Origin: Apis mellifera | Taxonomy: Eukaryota > Arthropoda > Insecta > Hymenoptera > Apidae | Length of the DNA stretch: 64,000 bases | NCBI RefSeq assembly: GCF_003254395.2 | Contig: NC_037638.1 | Location: 3,414,001 to 3,478,000 of the forward strand | Direction of reading: 5' to 3' | In this document: positions 46,030-58,190 of the stretch, piece by piece | Position numbering within the stretch: position 1 is the first letter of the stretch | Layout of the letters: each line of letters starts with the position of its first letter | Position numbers and translations under genes: made by a program | Notes under the pieces: model-generated | The model's input: the letters and a program-made list of their open reading frames with translations, nothing else | Told to the model about the DNA's origin: nothing | The model's database searches: none

Positions 46030-46640
46030 AAGGATTTTCTATGTGGCCATCTGTAGAGATAGGTGGTGATAAATTGCATTCTGAAAGTATGCCGAGAACC
46101 GTCAAAACCAAGCCCGCCACCGCCAGTTCAAAAAAGGTTCGAACTAACGAAACCTCGAGCGTGCATCTACACCGAGAAAAAACCGCGCATACGTATCACG
46201 CGTTACACGTTCCATCCATCCATCCGTCCGTCCGTCCGTCCGTCCGTCCATCCATCTCGGCTACATTAACGAAACGAGACAGAGCGAGAGAGACGTAGCG
46301 CGATAACGCTGAGCGAGAGGGAGGGACACTCTTGGACGAGAAGAGAAGGAAGGAGAGAGAGAGAGAGATTTAACCAAGATTGAGTGGGCAGGCAAAAAGT
46401 TCGTTTCGCGGGGCTTAATGCTCGGCATTATGTCGGCTGATGGATGCCGCTCGTTAATTTTATAATTTCACCAACGCGTGTGCTTCCCGATTTTCACGGG
46501 CGACGAGGGAAAAACGAAACTCTGTGGAGAAAAGGGGAGGGAGATCGAAAGAAAGGGAAAAAGGGAGAAGGAGGAGGAGAGAGTCTGAGGATGATTGGCC
46601 GGTGGTGGAGGCCAACCTGCGTTGGGTACTAATATAAGGC
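46030..46640. promoter_or_regulatory. GC-balanced island, candidate regulatory
   Basis: Unique sequence. A (CCGT/CCAT)n tetranucleotide run lies at about 46208-46252 and a GA run at 46352-46368. A non-repetitive block at 46380-46520 contains GCTTAATGCTCGGCATTATG, itself an imperfect inverted repeat (TAATGC...GCATTA), and GTTAATTTTATAATTTC. GATTGGCCGG near 46592 includes an inverted CCAAT. Confidence 0.3.
46208..46252. repeat. (CCRT)n tetranucleotide microsatellite
   Basis: About eleven CCAT/CCGT tetramers: CCAT units flank a core of CCGT units. Confidence 0.95.
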
Positions 46641-47048
46641 TAGGTAGGATATACTCTTACAAATTGTCCGCCTCCCCCTGCTCTTTCGCAGAAGGCCGCG
46701 CCAGCACGCAGAGGGGGATTTGTCTCCATTAAAGGGATTGAGGTTTTGTCGGTACTTTACTTCCGCTCTTTTCCACTGTTCCCAGACCTTCTTCCTCCAA
46801 CTCCTGTTATGCGGCCGTCGTTCTTGCCCTTTGAAGTTCTTTTTCCTTCTCTTTTTCCTTTTCCCTCCCCTCCCCCCATCGGTTGTTCATTCATTAAATC
46901 CGTAGTAAAGTGGACCGACCGGTCGGTAAAGTAGAGAGGAGGAGAGTAAGACGTCCCTTTGGAAATTTCTATTTTCGCCCGTACGCCCTAATTGCGTTCA
47001 ACGCTTCCTCGAGTTTTCTCCTCCTTCCCTTCTCCCTTCTTTCTTTTC

Positions 47049-47100
<52 letters not shown>

Positions 47101-47579
47101 CCACGAGAAAGTTGAAAAGCTTCCCGGGGAATTTTCCTCGTGTAATTTTGTTGTCGCCGTCCGAATGTCCGACCGAGGAAAGAAGGGATATATCCTACCT
47201 GAGAATTCTTGCAACGTTGTACGCGAGTAACGTTTCACAGGAATTTCGAGGAGACCGGTTAATTAACGTTGACGCCACGCGAGCAAGCGTGGGGGAAGGA
47301 GGGGGTAGGGAGAAGGGGAAGCGTATTTCTATTTTCTTCCGCAAGATGGATGATCGAACGTTCGAGACGTTCGATAGTCGGTGAATCTTGGAACAGGTTA
47401 GAGTAGATTCTCTTCCTTTTTTCGTAATTGAATTCTCTTCTCTCTCTCTCTCTCTTTTTTTTATTTGGAATCGATCAATTATTCGATTTTAGAAGAATTA
47501 CAACGTCAGAAAAATAGTTCAATTCTCCATCTATTTTTCTAGTAACATTCTCTTTTATCGGTTGCGTAATTTTATATTC
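46641..47579. other. Mixed sequence with long GA run
   Basis: CT-rich 46790-46880, then a (GA)22 run. Frames through the GA run give poly(Arg-Glu) and are artefacts. No gene. Confidence 0.5.
47052..47096. repeat. (GA)n microsatellite
   Basis: About 22 uninterrupted GA dinucleotides, also a potential GAGA-factor tract. Confidence 0.98.
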
Positions 47580-47591
47580 GCGACGATGGTA

Positions 47592-47603
47592 CGCGCATGC
47601 GCA
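47592..47603. promoter_or_regulatory. NRF1/Ewg-type palindrome
   Basis: CGCGCATGCGCA, matching the NRF1 core, in a short unique CpG-containing block (47560-47680). Confidence 0.4.
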
Positions 47604-49619
47604 AAGCTCTCCCCTGAAATACAATAGCTCGGGTTGCCACGTTGCCATTCTCTACGCTATTCTATTTTTCACAGCGTGGTTGAGTAGCGTAATTTATACG
47701 AAATATCGCAAAGAAACCGAGATACTGAGCGCGTTGAAATATTTTTCGTTGAACTTTGACCGGATATTGTTTTATCGTTACCGCCACGAAAAGAAGACGA
47801 AAAGTTCCAACTAGAATCGAGTGTCGTCTTAAATTAACCGAAACGAACGAATATAACAGCGTGAAACAATTTAAAAAATGAATACGAGGGAAAACGAGAA
47901 AATTGTTTGACGATGAAATTTCTCGAACGAATCGTGATCGTACTTAGTTTTTCATTCTAGTGGTGAGAGAAAAAAAAAAAAAAAAGGGGAGTCTGACAAA
48001 TCGAAACGATTCGTTATACCGCGCTTTGCAACCGTGTTCCGGCGTAGATTCAAAAAGGGAGATTTTTATCGTCCGGAAGAAACTCGATGCGCGTCATAAT
48101 GGAAGATAATATTGGGACTCGTTCCAAGTCATTGTAACTGATGGCCCATTGTGTATCGACGAGTGTTACCCGAGAACTCCATTCTCGGAATATGCATTTC
48201 TTTCTTTCCCGCCCGCGTGTCAACGTTCCTGCGTTTCCGCTTCATTTCAGCGGCGCCACCGTTCCGTTCGGTTTCATTAAACTTTCCTTCCCCCGTCCGT
48301 GACTTTTTTACAAATATTTGAGCATTTTTTTCGACGAAAAATACGTAAAGAAAACACTTTGTTTTTTTTCCAAAACTTTGAATTACACGCTTTAAAAAAA
48401 TTTTCCACCATTTAATTGTCCAATTAAAGAAATAAAGAGATGTAACAAATAGTAGAAGAGTAATCTCGGTTTTAGTTATTTGCACAAGAAGAAAACTATT
48501 GTACACCGTACAATACGAAGTGACAAGAGACTTATCTTTCGAATTTTCATCGAAGAAAGTGTCTCGCGATTTTACTACGGGCGCCCGTTAAACGACGAGG
48601 ACATTTATCAATGAAATTATGAAACTACTACAAGAAGATGCGTTCGCCTCGACGAGATTACGAGGATCAAGGCCCGTTTAGTCGCAACTCTCCACGAGAC
48701 GAGACTTTAACTGGTTTTAGTCAAAGTGCCGTAATTCCCTGCGACGAAAATGTAACGAGTTCTCAGAAATGGGGACAATCCACCCCTTTCTCCCCATTTC
48801 CCTTCACGAGGAGAAGCAAGAAACTCGGAAAGTAAAAGTCTGAAATCCCGTACGCAACTTTAAATTAAGGCAGTGTTCGTTTTACGGCCAGTGTCTCTTT
48901 AGATCGCCACCACTTTGACCATTCTTTCTTTATTTCTTTTTTTTTTTTTTTTTTACGGAAGTGAACGGAATCTTTGTAGTCTCCTCCTCTCGTTCTCCTT
49001 AATCTTTTACTACCCTCTCTAGATGGCCAGGTCTTTCGCTGATTTTGTTTTCGTTGATCTCGACTCGTCTTCACTAATTTTTTGTAATATAATAAGTTTC
49101 AGGGATTATCGCATAATTCATGGAATTATTTAAACTATAAGAATAACAATTAAATCTTAAATTAGAAAAAATATAAATTCAATCAATTCAATTAAAATTA
49201 AATAAATTTATTAGTAAAATAATTATAGTCAAATTTCCAAGAATTAAATTTAAATTATTTATTTTATTTAGAAATAATATTAATAAATCTTCAGTTATGG
49301 ATACAAACAAAATTAACGAATAGTTCAGAGAAAAATGATAATCGTTATTCGAATAGGAAGAGAATAAAAAATCTTTTATTTATTTATCATACTAATAAAT
49401 AATTCATATATAATTAAAATATAAAGTCTTGATAAAAAATCAACCAAAATTGAATTAAAAAAATGAAACTGACACTGATAAATTTATTTGATCCATCAAC
49501 CAGAAATTATCTTTCAATAAATTATTTATATTTCTTCTAATTATTCTTTTTCCAAGAATTTTTTGATTAATTCAATCTCGAATTTTATTTATCATTAAAA
49601 TATCATTAATTTTGCCCAT
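47604..49619. other. Non-coding, no gene recognised
   Basis: Unique sequence, GC-balanced at 48180-48300 and 48540-48840, otherwise AT-rich. A 65-codon ATG frame at 48638-48835 (starts MRSPRRDYEDQGPF) has an even, hydrophilic composition but no domain or splice support. Not called. Confidence 0.45.
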
Positions 49620-50370
49620 TTTATTTTTCTTTTTTTCTTTCAAACGTTCCATATTTTTCTTTATTTTATTCCACCCTATACATTCACAAATTGCAATCAC
49701 CATATATCCACAATTCTATAATAATTTTTCAAGAATCTATTCATCTATTCATCGAAGTTAAATCCACTTTAAAAATACGAACAAAATTAGAAAGAAACGA
49801 GTAATATATTCGCGCATTCTATTTTTTTTTTCTTTCAAACTCCATATTTTTCTTCATTTTATCTCTATACATTCACAAATCGCAATCATTATCATATACC
49901 CACAATTCCATGATAATTTTTCAAGAATTTATTCATCGAAATTTAAAAGTACGAACAAAATTAAAAAATAACGAGTAATATATTTGCGCATTCTATTTTT
50001 TTTTTTCTTTCAAATTTCTTTCTTCATATTTTTCTTTATTTTATTCCACCCTATACATTTGCAAATCGCAATCACCATATACCCACAATTCCATGATAAT
50101 TTTTCTAGAATTTTTCTAAGAATCTATTCATCCATTCATCGAAGTTAAATCCACTTTAAAAATACAAAATTAAAAAATAATGAGTAATATATTTGCGCAT
50201 TCTATTTTCTTTTTTCCTTCAAATGCTCCATAATTTTCTTTATTTTATTCCACTCTATACATTCACAAATCGCAATCATTATCATATACCCACAATTCTA
50301 TAATAATTTTTCAAGAATCTATTCATCCATTCATCGAACTTTAAAAAATAACGAGTAATATATATATCAT
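49620..50370. repeat. Tandem array, ~174-209 bp unit, ~4 copies
   Basis: The word GCGCATTCTATTTT recurs at 49812, 49986 and 50195. Units share ATATTTTTCTTTATTTTATT, CCACCCTATACATTCACAAA, TCGCAATCA, ATACCCACAATTC, TAATAATTTTTCAAGAATCT, ATTCATCGAA and ACGAGTAATATAT. Length differences come from internal losses. Non-coding. Confidence 0.88.
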
Positions 50371-52999
50371 AATTCCAGTTTTCCTATATACATGTTCATG
50401 GAGAAAACAATACGTTCAAACGGTTCAGAGAAACAGTATACTTAGAAGCCAACAGCAACTTTATTCCCTCTTTCATCCCCCCTCCCCTCTCCCAAACCCT
50501 CCATATTTCCGCACTTTATTTCATTCGACCACCGTTTCCAGCCACACCCCGGTGTACACACACTGAAAATCACAGTTCACCGCATACCTGCGCTATAACG
50601 CTGGCATCGCGATACATCTCCATCCGTGTATACACACTCCTCCTCCCTCTACTCGTTGTGTCTACCTCCAAAAAACCGTCCCCCCTCCCACCCCATCCGC
50701 TACTACATCGGCGACACGCTCATCCGCGACACGAGTAAACACGAGACATGCACCACCTCGGGAGACAATATCCGCAGACACCTAGCATAACAGAATTGCA
50801 AATCGATGGGAAAAGGTTTGCCAACCGCAACAGAGACGACGCTCGCAAAACATATTCATGAAACACGGGGAAGGTTTTGCATCGGGTCGGACAACATCGG
50901 GTTTCAATGCTAACATTCCTCCTCCTACGCCCCCCCTCTCCTTCTTCGTGATTTATAAGGGACGTTCATTCACGATTGATAATGGAATTTTTTATCTTTC
51001 TTTTTTTTCGATATTTAAATGCAAATTCGCACGAATAAATTTCACTTATTATTATTATTGCGCGTGTTCGAAAGTTCAGGTGGGATTTTTCAGATCAGGA
51101 AAAGGAAAATCTTTTCTCTTGATTCTTTTCTCCAGGTGGAATTATTTGCATTGAAAAAGTATAATGATATATTGCATTTCTATCAAATATATATTTCAGC
51201 TTGTTTGCACAACTTCATATAAAAAGCAACATTGTTCTAATCCACCCGAGTTTGTTCGATAAAAACAATTATTACGGATTATTACGGATAATACGGGAGG
51301 AAATCGACGTTAACGCGTAATCGTGGCTCGTGAACTTTTCATTTCGTGAAGGGGAACGCGATTAACGATGCATATACGATATGAGAACGCTTCGATATTC
51401 GAATGCTGCCTGTGTTATTCGGTTCGTAATTAGAAAAAAAGAAGGAGGAACAAGATTGAGTTTTTCATTCATGGAGGATTATTCGAAAATTATTTCGAAA
51501 TATACAGGAGAGAGTTTGTTGTTGGACTAAGTTAATTGGGAATTCCAAGATTGATTTCAAGCCAAAAGATGAAACCAGAAGTAAGAAATCAAACTATGAT
51601 AATTTTAAAATTGTTACACGTTCAAGGTATGGAAAAAATAGGAAATTTCTTATTCTTAATAAACGCATCGAGTACTAATTCGAAGATTTGCCAAAGTTTC
51701 GCCCGAGTCGAAACTAATTACAGTTTTATATATTTCCGGCCTCTGTTCTCGCGAAACTTAGCTGTGGCAATTAGTTAATGGATCGGTATCGACGAGATAA
51801 TATTCTACCCTCCTCCAAAGTTTCAGAAATTCTCGTCATTTCGCTTCCGATATCCTCCCCTGTCACTTTACGATATAACGGATCTTCCAGTTATCCACAA
51901 ATCGAGAACGGAGTTTTGCAATATTTTCCTTTTTATTTAAATCCATCGCCAAAAAAAAATAAATTCCAAGAATCACGAAATATATAATACACTGAATACG
52001 AGGATCCAAAATTAAATTAAATAAAATTACTTTAAAAAAAGAAGTGCTAAAATTAAATTAAATTAAAAGTAATATGACAGCGCGCGAAAATTCAAATTGT
52101 TTCGCAATCTTGATCGATTCATTGGACGTTGAAAATAGAATAAAGTTAGGCTTGATCGTTAATGGTTTCAAAAACTCGGTTGAAAAATGGTCGGTATTTC
52201 GATCGAGACGTGTGTGGTTGGTCCGCAGCCGATAACCGGGAACAGCTTTCCAATAGTTTCACGTGGCAGTTTCGTTTAAACTTTTTCGCCTAATCCGTTG
52301 GAGTGCGTCGTCTGGGAAGAGGCCTCGTCGTCTTCCCCCGCAAATCCGACCAACTTTGAGGCGCGTGAAGAGGGCACGAAACGAAATTTCGGGCGGGTGG
52401 AGGAGGTCAGGGGGGAGGGGCGAACGAGAACAAAAGCGAAACGTACGTGCGCACCTGTTAAGCGTCCACCCTTCGAGTTGTGTAACGAGGCTTCCCCTTC
52501 GTTTTATTCCTGGGAGAAGAGCACGATCGATGGATGTATTATATATATATATATTTTTTTAGTTTTAGTTCGAGTACGAGCTTCGTGCATCCTCTTTTTT
52601 TTTTAAAGTTATTTAAAAAGGATTTATATGATTCAATAGATATTCTTTTTTTTTTTCTTTCTCATTTTTGAAGTTTTATTAGGATTTATATTCGTTTTTA
52701 TATTTTAGCTATTTTTTATATGTTTCTTGTTTTTTTATTGTCAGGATGTTTACGCAAAGTAGAGTTTTTACGACAAGAGATGGGGAGGTTTAAACAGAGA
52801 TTTGCATTATTATTTTATGCGTTTTTTGTGCATTCCGCAGATTTCCGTGTATTTAATATTTTTCACGAGTGCATAAATATGGTGCGGTATGTTTATTATT
52901 TTATTTAAACAGGATTTATAACTTGCGTTTAATAAATAAACGCGATGTTAAATGATGACGTTCTTAGATTCAAAAATTCGAGCGGATTTCTCCTTTCGA
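50371..52999. other. Mixed unique sequence, no gene recognised
   Basis: GC-balanced, C-run-rich block 50450-50940, AT-rich 50950-52190, and a GC-rich block 52200-52540 with two overlapping plus-strand frames of about 100 codons. No recognised protein, promoter or repeat. Confidence 0.45.
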
Positions 53000-54260
53000 T
53001 TTCATTCGATCGTTCGATTGGACGATCTCTCGATCCGAACGATTTCAAAAATCTGCCAATTTTTCCATTTCGACTTCCATTCTCGAATAATCGAAATATC
53101 TGATAATTTCGAATATAATTTCAATTAATTTTCTTCTCAATCAAAATAGGAGAGTTAGAAATTTCCACGAAATTCAAACAAGATTTTTCCCTTCGATTTT
53201 TCAATTTCTCAATCCAAACGATTTCAAAAATTAAAATTGAATCTATTCATATTTCTTGCCAATTTTTTTACTTGGACTTGCACTCTCGAATAATCGAAAT
53301 CTGACAATTTCGAATATAATTTCAATTAATTTTCATCTCGATCAAAAATTAAAATCGAGTCTCTTCATATTTTTCGTCAATTTTTCCACTTCGACTTGCA
53401 TTCTCGAATAGTCGAAATTACTAAGAGCTACAAATTCCCACAAAATTTGAACAAGAGTCTATTCATATTTTTCGCCAATTTTTCCATTTCAAGATTTACA
53501 CTCTCGAATAATCTAATAATCTCGAAATCTAATAATTTCAATACCAGTTAATTTTCATTTCAATCAAAACGGAAAAACTACAAATTCCCGCAAAATTCAA
53601 ACAAGATTTTTCCCTTCGATTTTTCAAATTTCTCGATCCAAACGACTTCAAAAATTAAAATCGAGTCTATTCATATTTTTCTACTTTGACTTGCACTCTC
53701 GAATAGTCGAAATCTAACAATTTCGAAGAGCTACAAATTCCCACAAAATTCAAACAAGATTTTTCCCTTCGATTTTTCAATTTCTCGATCCAAACGATTT
53801 CAAAAATTAAAAATTGAGTGTTCATATTTTTTGCCAATTTTTCCACTTTGATTTGCACTTTCGAATAATCGAAATCTAACAATTTCGAATACAATTTCGA
53901 TACCAGTTAATTTTCATCTCGATCAAAACGGAAGAACTAGAAATTCCCGCAAAATTCAAACAAAATTTTTCCATTTCGATTTTTCAATTTCTCGATCCAA
54001 ACGATTTCAAAAATTAAAATCGAGTTTATTCATATTTTTCCACTTTTGACTTGCACTCTCGAATAGTCGAAATCTGGCAATTTCGAAGAGCTACAAATTC
54101 CCACAAAGTTCGAACAAGAGTCTATTCACACTTTTCCCCAATTTTTCCACTTCGAGATTTACACTCTCGAATAATCGATACAATTTCTCAAAACTCTTCT
54201 AAAAAAAAGAAGAACCGGATACCAATTAATTTTCATCTCGATCAAAACGGAAGAACTAGA
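53000..54260. repeat. Tandem array, ~150-210 bp unit, ~6 partial copies
   Basis: Shared words: TTTTTCAATTTCTCGATCCA, AACGATTTCAAAAATTAAAA, TTCATATTTTT, CCAATTTTTCCACTT, GACTTGCACTCTCGAATA, TCGAAATCTGACAATTTCGA, TTTTCATCTCGATCAAAACG and AATTCCCGCAAAATTCAAAC. Copies differ by which sub-blocks they retain. The first copy (52980-53060) is GC-richer and less repeat-like. Non-coding. Confidence 0.88.
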
Positions 54261-54354
54261 AATTCCCAGCACCGAAACCCTTCGGTACAGCTATATTCAC
54301 CCCAATTCACCGCCGATACCGTATTCTCGCGCCACGTGAACCGGAAGCAATCAG

Positions 54355-54358
<4 letters not shown>

Positions 54359-54396
<38 letters not shown>
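54359..54396. repeat. (CT)n microsatellite
   Basis: About 19 CT dinucleotides. A minus-strand frame through it (169 codons, Arg/Glu-rich) is an artefact. Confidence 0.97.
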
Positions 54397-54400
<4 letters not shown>

Positions 54401-55260
54401 TTCTCCTTTCTCTCGAAAGGAAGCATCGATCTTGAAAATCGAGCCGAGGAGACTTGGAGCAAAGCAGCTCGGTGACAAATAACGCGACAACGATTTCTAT
54501 GGTGGAGAAACGGTCTGCTAGTACGAGGGAGAGATTTCGTCTCTCGACCAACGCGTGGTGTCGAAACCTCCTCCTCCACCTCCACCTCCTCCTCCTCCTT
54601 CTCTTTCTTCCTTACAAACCTGAAAGCCGCCATCCACGGAACGTCGTCCCACTTAAACGCGATTAATAGCGGATTCGTGATTAATGATGGAGCCGTGCTC
54701 GCAACGAGTGGTGTAAGATCGATCAACCCACGCCCGCGATCGATCCCCAATTTCCATACGACGAGGTTGGCGAACCGGAGGAAATTCGAAGGGGAGAGAG
54801 AAAGAGACTTGAACACAAGTCTCTGAGACGCGTAACGTTAAGACGTTTTTGAAACGTTTTATCGAAATTTCGAATACATCCTCTCATCTTGTAATAGGAT
54901 TTTGTTCATTGTAATGATGAGTCAGATTAATGTGATTAATATGATTCGAGATGCTTTTCGACGAAATTGGGAACTGTTTGAAGGATTTTTTTAGTTCAGT
55001 CATTCAAAAGTAAGTTCAACTCGTTTCGAGACACGTTAATATGTCACAGAATTTAAAGTTGATTGAAATTTTACTTTTCATTATCCACAGAATGTTGTTA
55101 CAGCCATTAATTTCACATTCGTTTCTCTTCGATACATAAAATTATTATTTATCTTCCAAATATTTTAATAAACGTAATCGCGTAGTAATTAAATATTCCA
55201 ACTAAATCCAACAACAACTTTATTTACTCCGTAATCTCTCCTCCATAGAAATATCCTTCC
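54397..55260. other. Mixed then AT-rich non-coding
   Basis: A CTC/CAC trinucleotide-rich stretch lies at 54568-54612; the remainder is unique AT-rich sequence. No gene recognised. Confidence 0.5.
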
Positions 55261-55267
55261 CCACGAA

Positions 55268-55500
55268 TCGACCCCAATAATAATAATAATAATAATTACT
55301 ATATACAAAAATACAAAATATAAAAAATACTATAATAAACTAAATACAAAATATAATAAAATACTATAATATAATACTATACTAAATACTATAATAAAAT
55401 GCTATAATAAAATACTATACTATAATACTATAATATAATAAAATATATAATAATACTATAATAATATACAATAATACTACTATATAATAATAATAAAAAA
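55268..55500. repeat. AT-rich low-complexity run (AATA/ACTATA)
   Basis: Degenerate repeats of ATAATA, AATACAAAAT and ATACTATAAT over more than 200 bp with almost no G. Confidence 0.9.
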
Positions 55501-56219
55501 CTACCCAAAAACTAAACTTGCCACGAGAAGATAACCTTGAAATAATCTCGATAGCCTAACTCTTCCCTATGGAAAACGAATATGCCAAGAATTTCGATTT
55601 TCAAACGATCCAACACGGGAACAGGGCGAGGAGGAAAGCATCGAACTTGATTGCTGGGTATACAACAAAATGTATAGGCGAATGAAATGAAAGACAGAGA
55701 GAGAGAGGAAGGGAGAGAGAGCGACAGAGTCGCGGTTTAATACGATTTAGAACGGCATCGCCCATTTAAAACTGTCAAGCGTGAAATTCAGAAAACGAGG
55801 GTTCGAGGGGGAGGGGAGGGGAGGGGGGACGTCACAATTTTCGAGTAGGTGAAACGCGAAATGCGATTTAACCCCTCCTCCCCCTGGCCCGCGCGAGATC
55901 GAAACTTTTTGAAGCTATCCGCCGTGTCCACCGCACCGGTTTGCATAAATAACGAGACGTGAAACACCCCCTCCCTCCCTCCCTCCCTCCCCCGTTTATT
56001 TTGGCGGCCGGCGGGGTAACAGGGGCACGGACACGCCGTTGGTGGGTAAACTTCCGGTCTCTAGGGTCGTCGAGCGATCCTGCCAAACCAATAAAACCAA
56101 CCCTCGCCAATTCCTCCTTCTTCCGACCGATGTCTCTCTTTCTCTCTTCTCGAAGGGTTCCTTTCTCAAAGCGTTTGGTTTCTTTCGTCTCGTCGAGAGA
56201 TCAGGATATGTTACGTGAT
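55501..56219. other. GC-balanced block, no gene recognised
   Basis: Contains GA-rich and G-run tracts, (CCCT)n at 55968-55990, and overlapping frames on both strands. No recognised gene. Possible CpG island at 55860-56110. Confidence 0.45.
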
Positions 56220-58190
56220 TCACGATAATTTAGATCTTAAGTAATTCAAACCTGTGCAATCGAGTATACAAAAGTATAATTCTTTTTATGTCAGAGATAC
56301 TTGTAATAATAATAATAATAATTTTGAATTCACAAGATCATGTGATCTTCTCGATTATGGTAATTCAAACCTGAATAATTTAGTATTCTTTTTTACATCA
56401 GATATACTTGTAATAATAATAATAATAATAATAATTTTTAATTCACGAGATTCACACATATCTTCCCCGATTATGATCGATTTTGATGGATCGGTGGCCG
56501 AGCAGGAGGAGGGCGAATTAGATCCCAAATCTGTGCAATCGAGTATACAAAAGTATAATTCTTTTTACATCAGACATACTTGTAATAATAATAATAATAA
56601 TTTTGAATTCATAAAATCACGTGATCTTCTCGATTATGATCGATTTTGATGGATCGTTGGCCGAGCAAGAGGAGGGCGAATTAGATCCTAAATAATTCAA
56701 ACCTGTGCAATCGAGTATACGCAAGTATATTCTTTTTACATAGAGATACTTGTAATAATAATAATTTTAAATTCACAAGATCACGCGATTATGATCGATT
56801 TTGATGGATCATTGGTCAGGCAAATTAGATTCCAAGTAATTCAAATCTGTGCAATCGAGTATTCTTTTTTACATCAGAGATACTTGTAATAATAATAATT
56901 TTAAATTCACAACATCACATGATTATAATCGATTTTGATGGATCGTTGGATCGTGCAATCGAGTATTCTTTTTTACATCAAAGATACTTGTAATAATAAT
57001 AATTTTAAATTCACAAGATCACGTGATTATAATCAATTTTTATAGATCGTTGGATCATAATCGAGTATTCTTTTTTACATCAGAGATACTTTCAATAATA
57101 ATAATTTTAAATATACAAGATCACGCGATTATGATCGATTTTGATAGATCATTGGTCAGGCAAATTAGATCCCAAGTAATTCAAACCTGTGCAATCGAGT
57201 ATACGCAAGTATTCTTTTTATATAAGAGATACTTACAATAATAATAATTTTGAATTCACAAGATTACGTGATCTTCTCGATTATGATCGATTTTGATGGA
57301 TCGTTGGCCGAGCAAGAGGAGGGCGAATTAGATCCTAAGTAATTCAAATGTGTGCAATCGAGTATACGCAAGTATACAGAGATACTTGTAATAATAATAA
57401 TTGAATTCACGAGATCACGTGATTATAATCGATTTTGGATCGTTGGATCGTGCAATCAAGTATTCTTTTTTACATCAGAAATACTTGTAATAATAATAAT
57501 TTTAAATATACAAAATCACGCGATTATGATCGATTTTGATGGATCATTGGTTAGGCAAATTAGATCCCAAGTAATTCAAACCTTAGTAATTCTTTTTATA
57601 TAAGAGATACTTACAATAATAATAATTTTGAATTCACAAGATTACGTGATCTTCTCGATTATGATCGATTTTGATGGATCGTTGGCCGAGCAGGAGGAGG
57701 GCAAATTAGATCCTAAATAATTCAAATCTGTGCAATCTTTTTACATCAGAGATATTTGTAATAATAATAATTTTAAATTCACAAGATCACGTGATTATAA
57801 TCGATTTTGATGGATCATTGGATTGTGCAATCGAATATTCTTTTTTACATCAGAGATACTTTCAATAATAATAATTTTAAATTCACAATATCACGCGATT
57901 ATGATCGATTTTGATGGATCATTGATCAGGCAAGTAATTCAAACCTGTGCAATCGAGTATACGCAAATATTCTTTTTACATAAATCACACGATCTCTCTT
58001 ATTATAATCGATTTTGATAGATCGGTAGCCGATCAGGAGGAGGACGAATTAGATCCTAAATTCTCTTTTACCTTAAATATATTTACAACAATAATAATAA
58101 TAATTCTGAACTCACAACTCACGATTCATACATTATCCTCCTCGATCACGATCGATTTTGATGGATCGGAAAGGAGGAGGGCGAAAATAA
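56220..58190. repeat. Complex tandem array with E-box palindromes
   Basis: Roughly a dozen units of two interleaved lengths. Core words in order: TAATTCAAACCTGTGCAATC, GAGTATACGCAAGTAT, TTCTTTTTACATCAGAGATA, CTTGTAATAATAATAATTTT, AATTCACAAGATCACGTGAT and ATGATCGATTTTGATGGATC. Long units add GTTGGCCGAGCAAGAGGAGG and GCGAATTAGATCC; short ones lack these. Perfect ATCACGTGAT palindromes occur at 56616, 57018, 57414 and 57786, with CATGTG, CACGCG and CACATG variants elsewhere. Frames of up to 131 codons are repeat by-products. Confidence 0.93.

Noticed and set aside
46992..47384. 130-codon frame with Arg-Glu repeat
   Set aside because: Produced by the (GA)22 microsatellite.
56254..56649. 131-codon plus-strand frame
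   Set aside because: Lies in the E-box array and includes AAT-microsatellite-encoded Asn/Ile runs.
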